In this document: one piece after another, positions 8,128 to 15,490 of the stretch
Numbering within the stretch: the first letter of the stretch is position 1
Layout of the letters: every line of letters begins with the position of its first letter
Assembly (NCBI GenBank): GCA_031411575.1
Contig: JANOBJ010000105.1
Location: 1 to 23,370, forward strand
DNA: 23,370 nucleotides
Source of the DNA: JANOBJ01 sp031411575
GTDB lineage: Bacteria > Pseudomonadota > Gammaproteobacteria > Burkholderiales > Burkholderiaceae_C
Direction of reading: 5' to 3'
Position numbers and translations under genes: made by a program
The notes under the pieces: generated by a model
What the model saw: only the letters and a program-made list of their open reading frames with translations
The model's database searches: none
What the model was told of the DNA's origin: nothing

Positions 8128-8197
8128 CAAAGGTTGACCGATTTCCCGTGGTTAGTCTGCACCAGACCGCCCACTGTGTTTTTGAGACCTGATTCCT

Positions 8198-8284
8198 GCG
8201 CGGGTGGCGAAATTGGTAGACGCACCAGGTTTAGGTCCTGACGCCAGCAATGGTGTGGGGGTTCGAGTCCCCCCCCGCGCACCA
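8198..8284 (+). tRNA. tRNA-Leu (anticodon TAG)
   Basis: 87 nt. The acceptor stem GCGCGGG (8198-8204) pairs with CCCGCGC (8274-8280), followed by A and an encoded CCA (8282-8284). The D-arm is of the GGCGAAATTGGTAGACGC type. Anticodon loop TTTAGGT has TAG at 8232-8234. There is a long class II variable arm. T-stem GGGGG/CCCCC flanks TTCGAGT. It reads CUN leucine codons. tig begins 30 nt downstream with no terminator between, so a tRNA-mRNA transcript is likely. Confidence 0.96.
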
Positions 8285-8313
8285 CGGATACCCCTTTTCT
8301 AAGAGAGACCACC

Positions 8314-9624
8314 ATGGCCGTTACTGTTGAAACCCTTGAGAAGCTGGAACGCAAGATCACCCTGACGCTGCCCGTCAATGTGATCCAGTCCGAAGTCGAC
8401 AGCCGCCTGAAAAAGCTGGCGCGCACCGTCAAGATGGACGGCTTTCGCCCTGGCAAGGTACCGATGAACGTGGTGGCCCAGCGCTACGGTTATTCGGTGC
8501 ACTACGAAGTCATGAACGACAAGGTGGGCGAGGCGTTTGCCACCGCCGCCAACGAAGCCAAGCTGCGTGTGGCTGGCCAGCCGAAGATCACGGAAAAAGA
8601 AGGCTCGCCGGAAGGCGAACTGGCGTTCGACGCGGTGTTTGAGGTGTACCCGGAAGTGAAACTTGGAGATCTGGCCTCCGCCGAGGTCGACAAGCTCACC
8701 GCTGACGTGACCGACGCGGCGATCGACCGCACCATTGACATTCTGCGCAAGCAGCGCCGCACCTTCGCCCAGCGCGCCATGGACGCCGCCGCCCAGGAAA
8801 GCGACCGGGTCACGGTGGACTTCGAAGGCAAGATCGACGGCGAGGTGTTCGAAGGCGGCAAGGCCGAAGACTTCCAGTTCCTGGTCGGCGAAGGCCAGAT
8901 GCTCAAGGAGTTTGAAGAAGCCGTGCGCGGCATGAAAAGCGGTGAGAGCAAGACGTTTCCGCTGGCCTTCCCGGCCGACTACCACGGCAAGGACGTGGCC
9001 GGCAAAACGGCCGACTTCATGGTCACGGTCAAGAAGATCGAGGCCGCACACCTGCCTGAAGTCAATGAAGCGCTGGCCAAGTCGCTCGGCATTGCCGACG
9101 CATCCGTTGACGGCTTGCGCGCCGACATCAAGAAGAACCTCGAGCGCGAAGTGAAATTCCGCCTGCTGGCCCGCAACAAGAGCGCCGTGATGGACGCTTT
9201 GGTGGCCAAGGCCGAGCTCGACCTGCCCAAGTCCAGCGTGCAGGCCGAGGTCGACCGCATGATCGAAGGCGCGCGTGCCGACCTGAAGCAGCGCGGCATC
9301 AAGGACGCTGATAAGGCGCCGATCCCCGACGACGTGTTCCGTCCGCAAGCCGAGCGCCGCGTGCGCCTGGGACTGGTGGTGGCTGAACTGGTGCGCAGCA
9401 ACAACCTGCAGGCCAAGCCCGAACAGATGAAGACCCACATTGAAGAGTTGGCCGCCAGCTACGAAAAGCCGGCCGATGTCGTGCGTTGGTACTACAGCGA
9501 CAACCGCCGCCTGGCCGAAGTCGAGGCCATCGTGATCGAGAACAACGTGACCGAGTTTGTGCTGGGGAAGGCCAAGATCAACGAGAAGGCGATTCCGTTT
9601 GACGAACTCATGGGCCAGAGCTGA
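8314..9624 (+). CDS. tig: Trigger factor, ribosome-associated chaperone and peptidyl-prolyl isomerase
   Basis: 436 aa, typical length. The N-terminal ribosome-docking signature GFRPGKVP is at residues 43-50. An FKBP-type prolyl isomerase domain spans about 160-245 (DRVTVDFEGKIDGEVFEGG, later PADYHGKDVAGK). A helical C-terminal chaperone domain with charged arms follows. It binds ribosomal protein L23 at the exit tunnel and shields nascent chains in the cytoplasm. A purine-rich AAGAGAGA lies about 8 nt before the ATG. It heads the tig-clpP-clpX-lon cluster, a widely conserved order linking folding to degradation. A strong intrinsic terminator follows the stop codon. Confidence 0.97.
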   Translation: MAVTVETLEKLERKITLTLPVNVIQSEVDSRLKKLARTVKMDGFRPGKVPMNVVAQRYGYSVHYEVMNDKVGEAFATAANEAKLRVAGQPKITEKEGSPEGELAFDAVFEVYPEVKLGDLASAEVDKLTADVTDAAIDRTIDILRKQRRTFAQRAMDAAAQESDRVTVDFEGKIDGEVFEGGKAEDFQFLVGEGQMLKEFEEAVRGMKSGESKTFPLAFPADYHGKDVAGKTADFMVTVKKIEAAHLPEVNEALAKSLGIADASVDGLRADIKKNLEREVKFRLLARNKSAVMDALVAKAELDLPKSSVQAEVDRMIEGARADLKQRGIKDADKAPIPDDVFRPQAERRVRLGLVVAELVRSNNLQAKPEQMKTHIEELAASYEKPADVVRWYYSDNRRLAEVEAIVIENNVTEFVLGKAKINEKAIPFDELMGQS

Positions 9625-9656
9625 TCACGCCGGTTACCGGCAACCCCTGTGAATCT

Positions 9657-9694
9657 GGGGCTTGTGCTTCGCGGCGCAAGCCCCATCTTTTTTT
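9657..9694 (+). terminator. Intrinsic terminator after tig
   Basis: GGGGCTTG (9657-9664) pairs perfectly with CAAGCCCC (9677-9684), extended by TGC/GCG with one wobble pair around a TTCGCG loop. Seven consecutive T residues follow at 9688-9694. The same bases overlap a sigma-32-like promoter for clpP. Confidence 0.85.
9661..9688 (+). promoter_or_regulatory. Sigma-32-like heat-shock promoter for clpP
   Basis: CTTGTGC (9661-9667), a 13-nt spacer, then CCCCATCT (9681-9688). The -10 matches the sigma-32 consensus CCCCATNT completely; the -35 matches CTTGAAA at the first four bases. It ends 36 nt before the clpP ATG. clpP is a known sigma-32 target in enterobacteria. The weak point is that the same bases form the tig terminator stem, which could produce the match by chance. 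Confidence 0.45.
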
Positions 9695-9724
9695 CGGTAC
9701 AGTAGAAACATCTCTGGAGAAAAC

Positions 9725-10333
9725 ATGAGCGCACTGGATATTCAAGGCCTCGGCATGGTTCCGATGGTCATCGAGCAGTCGGGCCGCGGCGAGCGGTCAT
9801 ACGACATCTATTCGCGGCTGCTCAAGGAGCGCGTGATTTTCCTGGTCGGGCCGGTCAACGACCAGACCGCCAACCTGGTGGTGGCCCAACTGCTGTTCCT
9901 GGAAAGCGAAAACCCGGACAAGGACATCTCGTTCTACCTCAACTCACCGGGCGGCTCGGTCAGTGCCGGCATGGCGATCTACGACACCATGAACTTCATC
10001 AAACCCGATGTTTCCACGCTGTGCACGGGCTTTGCGGCCAGCATGGGTGCGTTTTTGCTGGCAGCGGGTGCCAAGGGCAAGCGGTTCTCGCTGCCCAATT
10101 CCAAGATCATGATTCACCAGCCCTCGGGCGGTGCGCAGGGCCAGGCCACCGAAATCGAGATCTCCGCGCGCGAAATCCTCAAGACCCGCCAGCAACTCAA
10201 CAAGATCCTGGCCGAGCAGACCGGCCAGCCGCTGGACAAGATCGAACGTGACACCGAACGCGACTATTTCCTGGACGCCAATGAAGCCAAAGACTACGGC
10301 TTGGTCGACCAGGTGATCGCCAAGCGGCCGTAG
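9725..10333 (+). CDS. clpP: ClpP, proteolytic subunit of the ATP-dependent Clp protease
   Basis: 202 aa. Catalytic triad visible: Ser106 in GFAASMGAFLLAAG, His131 in MIHQPSGGAQGQ and Asp180 in ERDYFLDA. The oxyanion-loop glycines are in NSPGGSVSAG. Fourteen subunits form the degradation chamber that docks on ClpX (next gene) or ClpA. The start ATG 9725 is chosen because TGGAGAAAAC lies just upstream and MSALDIQGLGMVPMVIEQSGR matches usual ClpP N-termini; a longer frame to 9662 would run through the terminator. A strong hairpin separates it from clpX. Confidence 0.97.
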   Translation: MSALDIQGLGMVPMVIEQSGRGERSYDIYSRLLKERVIFLVGPVNDQTANLVVAQLLFLESENPDKDISFYLNSPGGSVSAGMAIYDTMNFIKPDVSTLCTGFAASMGAFLLAAGAKGKRFSLPNSKIMIHQPSGGAQGQATEIEISAREILKTRQQLNKILAEQTGQPLDKIERDTERDYFLDANEAKDYGLVDQVIAKRP

Positions 10334-10364
10334 GCGCAGGGCGGTGCGGTAGTTGCTTCACCGC

Positions 10365-10400
10365 AACGGCGTTTTCTGTTACAGAAAACGCCGTTTTTAT
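10365..10400 (+). terminator. Strong hairpin with T-rich tail between clpP and clpX
   Basis: ACGGCGTTTTCTG (10366-10378) pairs perfectly with CAGAAAACGCCGT (10382-10394) around a TTA loop; TTTTATTT follows. It should end or attenuate clpP transcripts, implying that clpX has its own promoter or depends on read-through. Confidence 0.85.
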
Positions 10401-10442
10401 TTGGTTATCATTCAGAAACTCCGGTAACAAGGCACCTTCTAC

Positions 10443-11708
10443 ATGGCCGAGAAAAAAGGCTCTTCGAGCGAGAAAACGCTTTACTGTTCGTTCTGCGGCA
10501 AGAGCCAGCACGAAGTGAAGAAGTTGATCGCGGGCCCGTCGGTCTTTATTTGCGACGAATGCATTGACCTGTGCAACGAGATCATCCGTGACGAGTTGCC
10601 CACCGGCCCCGACGGTCGGGAGGCGCGGGGTGATTTGCCGACACCGGCCGAGATCAAGGCCAACCTGGACAACTACGTGATCGGCCAGGAAGCCGCCAAG
10701 CGCACGCTGTCGGTGGCGGTCTACAACCACTACAAGCGGCTGCGGCATAAGGAGAAGGCGCGCAAGGACGACGTCGAACTCACCAAGAGCAACATTCTCC
10801 TGATCGGCCCCACGGGTTCGGGCAAGACGCTGCTGGCCCAGACGCTGGCGCGCATGCTCGACGTACCGTTCGTGATGGCCGATGCCACCACGCTGACCGA
10901 AGCCGGCTACGTGGGTGAAGACGTCGAGAACATCATCCAGAAGCTGCTGCAAAGCTGCAACTACGAAGTCGAGCGGGCGCAGCGCGGCATTGTCTACATC
11001 GACGAGATCGACAAGATCTCGCGCAAGTCTGATAACCCGTCCATTACCCGTGACGTGTCGGGCGAGGGTGTGCAGCAAGCCCTGCTCAAGTTGATCGAAG
11101 GCACCATGGCCAGCGTGCCGCCCCAGGGCGGGCGCAAGCACCCGAACCAGGATTTCCTGCAGATCGACACCACCAACATTCTGTTTATCTGCGGCGGTGC
11201 ATTCTCGGGGCTTGAGAAGGTGATCGAGAACCGAACCGAGGCATCGGGTATCGGGTTCGGCGCGGCGGTTCGCAGCAAGAAGCAGCGCACCATCACCGAG
11301 AGTTTCAAGGACGTGGAGCCCGAAGACCTGATCAAGTTCGGCCTGATCCCCGAACTGGTGGGCCGCATGCCGGTAGTGGCTACGCTGGCTGAACTCAGCG
11401 AGGACGCCCTGGTGCAGATCCTGACCGAGCCGAAGAACGCGCTCATCAAGCAGTACGGCAAGCTTCTGGCGATGGAAGGGGTGGATCTGGAGATCCGGCC
11501 CTCGGCCCTCAAGGCCATCGCGCGCAAGGCCCTGGCCCGCAAGACCGGCGCCCGCGGCCTGCGCTCGATCCTGGAGCAGTCGCTGATCGACACGATGTTC
11601 GAATTGCCCAACGCGACGAATGTCGATAAGGTGGTGGTTGACGAATCCACGATTGAAGAAAACAAGCCACCGCTGTTGGTTTACCGTGAGGCGGCCAAGA
11701 AAGCCTGA
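10443..11708 (+). CDS. clpX: ClpX, AAA+ unfoldase subunit of ClpXP
   Basis: 421 aa, full length. An N-terminal C4 zinc-binding domain uses Cys15, Cys18, Cys37 and Cys40 (CSFCGK, CDEC). Walker A GPTGSGKT is at 122-129, pore loop GYVG at 155-158, and Walker B IVYIDEID at 183-190. RKH loop is at 231-233, and the IGF tripeptide that docks on ClpP is at 270-272. The C-terminal AAA small domain carries sensor 2 around GARGLRSILE. It unfolds tagged proteins using ATP and feeds them to ClpP. The gene follows clpP after a terminator-like hairpin and precedes lon. Confidence 0.98.
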   Translation: MAEKKGSSSEKTLYCSFCGKSQHEVKKLIAGPSVFICDECIDLCNEIIRDELPTGPDGREARGDLPTPAEIKANLDNYVIGQEAAKRTLSVAVYNHYKRLRHKEKARKDDVELTKSNILLIGPTGSGKTLLAQTLARMLDVPFVMADATTLTEAGYVGEDVENIIQKLLQSCNYEVERAQRGIVYIDEIDKISRKSDNPSITRDVSGEGVQQALLKLIEGTMASVPPQGGRKHPNQDFLQIDTTNILFICGGAFSGLEKVIENRTEASGIGFGAAVRSKKQRTITESFKDVEPEDLIKFGLIPELVGRMPVVATLAELSEDALVQILTEPKNALIKQYGKLLAMEGVDLEIRPSALKAIARKALARKTGARGLRSILEQSLIDTMFELPNATNVDKVVVDESTIEENKPPLLVYREAAKKA

Positions 11709-11787
11709 GGCAGCGGCCAACAGACCGTGCCGATGACCCTAGACCCCGGCCGGTGTAACCCTGACAGCAGCATAGCGATGCCGCCCG

Positions 11788-11815
11788 GTTGAAAATGGCT
11801 GGTTGCGCACCATAT
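11788..11815 (+). promoter_or_regulatory. Sigma-32-like heat-shock promoter for lon
   Basis: GTTGAAA (11788-11794), a 13-nt spacer, then CACCATAT (11808-11815). This compares with CTTGAAA-N13-15-CCCCATNT, matching 6 of 7 and 7 of 8 positions. It lies 25 nt before the lon ATG, with AAGGA at 11831-11835 as ribosome site. lon is a classical sigma-32 regulon gene, so position and function agree. Confidence 0.6.
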
Positions 11816-11840
11816 TTATCGGACACTTAGAAGGATTCAT

Positions 11841-14307
11841 ATGTCCGGACACACTCCCCTCCCGGCCCAGGCCATCGACTTGCCGCTGCTGCCGCTGCGC
11901 GATGTCGTGGTGTTTCCCCACATGGTCATACCGCTGTTCGTGGGCAGGCCGAAGAGCATCAAGGCGCTGGAGCTGGCCATGGAAGCCGAGCGCCGCATCA
12001 TGCTGGTGGCCCAAAAAGCGGCTGCCAAGGACGAGCCTTCGGTGGCCGACATGTTCGAAGTCGGTTGTGTTTCCACCATCCTGCAAATGCTGAAACTGCC
12101 CGACGGCACCGTCAAGGTGCTGGTCGAAGGCCAGCAACGCGCCCGGGTGAACCGCATCGACGACGGCGACACCCATTTTTCCGCCAACGTGACGCCGGTG
12201 GATGCGGCCGAAACGGGCTCCCGCGGCAGCGAAAAAAGCGGCGATAAGGGCAGCGAAATCGAGGCCTTGCGCCGTGCCGTGATGCAGCAGTTTGACCAGT
12301 ACGTCAAGCTCAACAAGAAGATTCCACCCGAGATACTGACGTCGATTTCCAGCATCGACGATCCGGGGCGCCTGGCCGACACCATCGCCGCCCATCTGCC
12401 GCTCAAGCTCGACAACAAGCAGGTCGTGCTGGATCTGGCCGACGTCAAGAAACGCCTGGAAAACCTGTACGAGCAGCTGGAACGCGAGGTCGACATCCTC
12501 AACGTCGACAAGAAAATCCGCGGCCGCGTCAAGCGCCAGATGGAGAAAAACCAGCGCGATTTCTATCTGAATGAGCAGGTCAAGGCGATCCAGAAGGAGC
12601 TTGGCGAGGGCGAAGAGGGCGCGGACATCGAGGAAATCGAGAAGAAGATCAAGGCCGCCAAGATGCCGGCGGAAGCGCGCAAGAAGGCCGAAGGCGAACT
12701 CAAGAAGCTCAAGCTGATGTCGCCGATGTCGGCGGAAGCAACCGTGGTGCGCAACTACATCGACGTGCTCGTCGGCTTGCCGTGGAGCAAGAAGACCAAG
12801 ATCAAGCACAACCTGGCGCACGCCGAGAATGTGCTGAACGAAGACCACTACGGCCTTGAAAAGGTCAAGGACCGCATCCTGGAGTATCTCGCGGTGCAGC
12901 AGCGCGTGGACAAGGTCAAGGCGCCCATCCTGTGCCTGGTCGGGCCACCGGGCGTGGGCAAGACCTCGCTGGGGCAGTCCGTTGCCAAGGCCACGGGGCG
13001 CAAGTACGTGCGCATGGCGCTGGGCGGCATGCGCGACGAGGCCGAGATACGGGGTCATCGCCGCACCTACATCGGCGCCATGCCCGGCAAGGTCCTGCAA
13101 AGCCTGAACAAGGTGGGCACGCGCAACCCGCTGTTCCTGCTGGACGAGATCGACAAGCTCGGCATGGATTTCCGGGGCGACCCGTCCAGCGCGCTGCTGG
13201 AGGTGCTCGACCCGGAGCAGAACCACACCTTTGCCGACCACTACGTCGAAGTCGATTTCGACCTCAGCGACGTGATGTTCGTCGCCACATCAAACTCGAT
13301 GAACATCCCGTCGGCGCTGCTCGACCGGATGGAGGTGATCCGGCTCTCCGGCTATACCGAAGACGAGAAGACCAACATCGCCATCAAATACCTGCTGCCC
13401 AAGCAGATGAAGAACAACGGCGTCAAGGATTTCGAGCTGAAGGTGGCCGAGGACGCAATCCGCGACATCGTGCGCTACTACACGCGTGAGGCCGGCGTAC
13501 GCTCGCTCGAGCGTGAGCTGTCCAAGATCTGCCGCAAGGTGGTGATGCCTTCAGCTCAAGAAAATGACGCCGCAGGTGCTGGTGACGGGCGACAACCTGA
13601 ACGACTACCTGGGTGTGCGCAAGTTCACCTATGGCCGTGCGGAGCAGCAAAACCAGGTGGGGCAGGTGGTCGGCCTGGCGTGGACCGAAGTCGGTGGCGA
13701 TCTGCTCACCATCGAGGCCGCGCTGATGCCGGGTAAGGGCGTCATCACCCGCACGGGTTCGCTGGGCGACGTCATGAAAGAATCGGTCGAGGCCGCCCGT
13801 ACGGTGGTGCGGAGCCGCTCGCGCCGTCTGGGCATCAAGGACGAGGTGTTCGAGAAGAAGGACATCCACATCCACGTGCCCGATGGCGCCACGCCAAAAG
13901 ACGGCCCGAGCGCAGGCGCTGCCATGACCACGGCATTTGTCTCGGCGCTGACCGGCATCCCGGTGCGCGGCGACGTGGCCATGACGGGTGAAATCACCCT
14001 GCGCGGCGAAGTCACCGCCATCGGCGGCCTGAAGGAAAAGCTGCTGGCCGCGCTGCGCGGTGGCATCAAGACGGTGCTGATTCCCGAAGAGAACGCCAAG
14101 GATCTGCAGGACATTCCAGAGAACGTGAAGAACGGCCTTGAGATCGTGCCGGTTCGCTGGATCGACAAGGTGCTTGAAGTGGCCCTGGAGCGCATGCCGC
14201 AGCCGTTGCCTGACGACGAGCCGGTTGCGGTGGCGCCGCTGCCGGTGGCGGCCGAGGTGGCCGCGCCCAGTCCGGCAGCCAGCACCGATGCTTCCGTGAA
14301 GCACTGA
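11841..14307 (+). pseudogene. lon: Lon ATP-dependent protease, frameshifted between ATPase and protease domains
   Basis: The N-terminal part reads from ATG 11841. It has the substrate-binding domain (LPLLPLRDVVVFPHMVIPL), a coiled-coil (about 200-290), Walker A GPPGVGKT (368-375) and Walker B LFLLDEID (431-438). It stays in frame to codon 568 (LERELSKICRKVV), then runs out of frame to a stop at 13734-13736. The protease domain continues in another frame: recognisable from LQLKKMTPQ (13549), with ATG 13564 and stop 14305-14307. Its catalytic Ser is in PKDGPSAGAA (codon 13909-13911) and Lys in GGLKEKLLAA (14035-14037). Family sequences read V-V-K-G-L-Q-L-K-K here; six nucleotides are expected where only ATGC (13545-13548) is present, so a 2-nt deletion fits. 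Restored length would be about 822 aa. Neither half alone should be an active Lon. Confidence 0.88.
13545..13548 (+). other. Frameshift site in lon (apparent 2-nt deletion)
   Basis: Left of this point only the 11841 frame matches Lon; right of it only the 13564 frame does. The 13564 frame has a TGA at 13543-13545, so the switch must lie between 13545 and about 13549. No slippery heptamer is apparent. Confidence 0.8.
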
Positions 14308-14315
14308 AGCCAAGC

Positions 14316-14346
14316 TTGAAATGGGGCCTGAAAAATAGGCTATATT
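14316..14346 (+). promoter_or_regulatory. Candidate sigma-70 promoter for tRNA-Gly
   Basis: TTGAAA (14316-14321) and TATATT (14341-14346) are separated by 19 nt, slightly long, and end 14 nt before the mature tRNA. The decamer GCTTGAAATG occurs twice here, at 14314-14323 and 14352-14361. Confidence 0.4.
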
Positions 14347-14360
14347 TTGTGGCTTGAAAT

Positions 14361-14436
14361 GCGGGAATAGCTCAGTTGGTAGAGCGCAACCTTGCCAAGG
14401 TTGAGGTCGAGAGTTCGAGACTCTTTTCCCGCTCCA
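14361..14436 (+). tRNA. tRNA-Gly (anticodon GCC)
   Basis: 76 nt. The acceptor GCGGGAA (14361-14367) pairs with TTCCCGC (14426-14432), followed by T and an encoded CCA (14434-14436). Anticodon stem CAACC/GGTTG holds loop TTGCCAA with GCC at 14394-14396. The T-arm contains GTTCGAGAC. First of three tRNA genes in a row after lon. Confidence 0.96.
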
Positions 14437-14443
14437 GATCTTC

Positions 14444-14472
14444 AAAAAGGGAAGCACGAGCTTCCCTTTTTT
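14444..14472 (+). terminator. Intrinsic terminator after tRNA-Gly
   Basis: GGGAAGC (14449-14455) pairs with GCTTCCC (14460-14466) around ACGA. Five A residues before the stem face six T residues after it (14467-14472). Confidence 0.8.
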
Positions 14473-14502
14473 GTCGAAGCCCCCTGAAACGGGGGCAGCC
14501 AT

Positions 14503-14576
14503 GGCGCGGTAGCAAAGCGGTTATGCACCGGATTGCAAATCCGATCAGCCCGGTTCGACTCCGGGCCGCGCCTCCA
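14503..14576 (+). tRNA. tRNA-Cys (anticodon GCA)
   Basis: 74 nt. Acceptor GGCGCGG (14503-14509) pairs with CCGCGCC (14566-14572), followed by T and CCA (14574-14576). Anticodon loop TTGCAAA has GCA at 14535-14537. T-arm CCCGG TTCGACT CCGGG is complete. Confidence 0.96.
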
Positions 14577-14585
14577 CTTTGCCGA

Positions 14586-14619
14586 AAGCCCCGCCACGCC
14601 GTCGTCGCGGGGCTTTTTT
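14586..14619 (+). terminator. Intrinsic terminator after tRNA-Cys
   Basis: AAGCCCCGC (14586-14594) pairs perfectly with GCGGGGCTT (14607-14615), with six T residues at 14614-14619. It separates tRNA-Cys from tRNA-Leu. Confidence 0.82.
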
Positions 14620-14638
14620 GTCTCACAATGGGTATCCC

Positions 14639-14731
14639 GCCCGGATGGTGAAATTGGTAGACACAGCGGACTTAAAATCCGCCGCTTTCCTGAAAAGGGG
14701 CGTACCGGTTCAAGCCCGGTTCCGGGCACCA
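14639..14731 (+). tRNA. tRNA-Leu (anticodon TAA)
   Basis: 93 nt. Acceptor GCCCGGA (14639-14645) pairs with TCCGGGC (14721-14727), followed by A and CCA (14729-14731). Anticodon stem GCGGA/TCCGC holds loop CTTAAAA with TAA at 14673-14675. The class II variable arm (14683-14703) is 21 nt, long for tRNA-Leu. A protein gene starts 15 nt after the CCA end with no terminator between. Confidence 0.95.
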
Positions 14732-14746
14732 GATTGGAATGCAGCT

Positions 14747-15370
14747 ATGTCTGAACACAACGCACCCTTCGAGATTCATGTGCATGGCGACGTGCCCTTG
14801 CGCGCTGACGTCACTTTTGAACAGTTGCAGGATGCCCTGAAGCCACTGTGGAAGTACGCGCGCGCGCGGTCGCTGGCCGATGGCGCAGGCAGTCTGTACG
14901 AAGAAGAGCCAGGCATCAAGCTCGACGCCACCGAGCATGTGCTGCGCATCTGCTGGACGGTGGCCGGGGACGAAGACTTCCGCCAGGCGCTGGACGAAAT
15001 GTGCATGGGCCTCAATGAGTTGACCGCGCAGGGTGCGGCGCTCGAGGTGACGTTCTATGACACGGCGTTCGATGAGGAAGATGACGAGGCGCCGGATGCC
15101 GAGTCACGCGACGACTTTGTGATGCTGTTTGTCGGGCCAGATCCTGCCGCCATCATGCAGGTCCAGCGCGACCTGCTGGTGCAGGACGTGATCAATCTCA
15201 TGGAGCGCCATTTCGATGGCGCTGAACTCGGCGGTGTGGTGGCCGAGATCGACAAGCTGTTCTCAGAGCGCTTTGATGCACTCGTCAACTCGCTGGAACT
15301 GGGCCGGCCGCCGCGCGGACCCAGCAGCGGCGGCCACGGCGGCGGGCGCCGGCCGCGTCACCTGCACTGA
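14747..15370 (+). CDS. Unrecognised acidic protein with Gly/Arg/His-rich tail
   Basis: 207 aa. I do not recognise a named family. The start ATG 14747 (MSEHNAPFEIHVHGDVPLRA) is the first plausible one; anything earlier would run back through tRNA-Leu. The N-terminal part (about 7-120) alternates short strands and helices (FEIHVHGDVPL, EHVLRICWTVAG, ALEVTFYDTAF). An acidic stretch EEDDEAPDAE follows, then an amphipathic helical region (about 140-190). The tail is RPPRGPSSGGHGGGRRPRHLH-like, basic and probably disordered. No signal peptide or membrane segment is seen, so it is likely cytoplasmic. The gene starts 15 nt after tRNA-Leu(TAA) and may share its transcript. Codon use resembles the neighbours. 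Confidence 0.8.
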   Translation: MSEHNAPFEIHVHGDVPLRADVTFEQLQDALKPLWKYARARSLADGAGSLYEEEPGIKLDATEHVLRICWTVAGDEDFRQALDEMCMGLNELTAQGAALEVTFYDTAFDEEDDEAPDAESRDDFVMLFVGPDPAAIMQVQRDLLVQDVINLMERHFDGAELGGVVAEIDKLFSERFDALVNSLELGRPPRGPSSGGHGGGRRPRHLH

Positions 15371-15490
15371 CCGCTAACCTGGCTGCGGCTGCGACCGCAC
15401 GGGCGCCGGCCGCTCACCGCGCGTCCCAGCGGGAATACCCAAGTCTTTGACACCCCTCGGCTATGCTGTGCTCCTTTGCAGGAGGTACCG

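Noticed and set aside
10197..11720. Long minus-strand frame (507 aa) opposite clpX
   Set aside because: Shadow of clpX in GC-rich DNA; its translation is His/Arg/Gln-rich without any domain, while clpX shows every expected motif.
11739..13241. Minus-strand frame (500 aa) opposite lon
   Set aside because: Shadow frame; spans the lon promoter and most of the lon ATPase region without family features.
13543..13566. Programmed frameshifting in lon
   Set aside because: No slippery heptamer is apparent, and slipping at the A-rich run would give a peptide one residue short with non-conserved residues. A small deletion explains the data better.
15343..15413. 14-bp direct repeat CGGGCGCCGGCCGC at 15343 and 15400
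   Set aside because: Very GC-rich and partly self-complementary sequence in a Gly/Arg-coding tail and adjacent gap; likely compositional, with no sign of a mobile element or attachment site.
15447..15467. TTGACA at 15447-15452 as a promoter for the MFS gene
   Set aside because: The only TATAAT-like partner (TATGCT at 15462) is 9 nt away, too close for a sigma-70 promoter.
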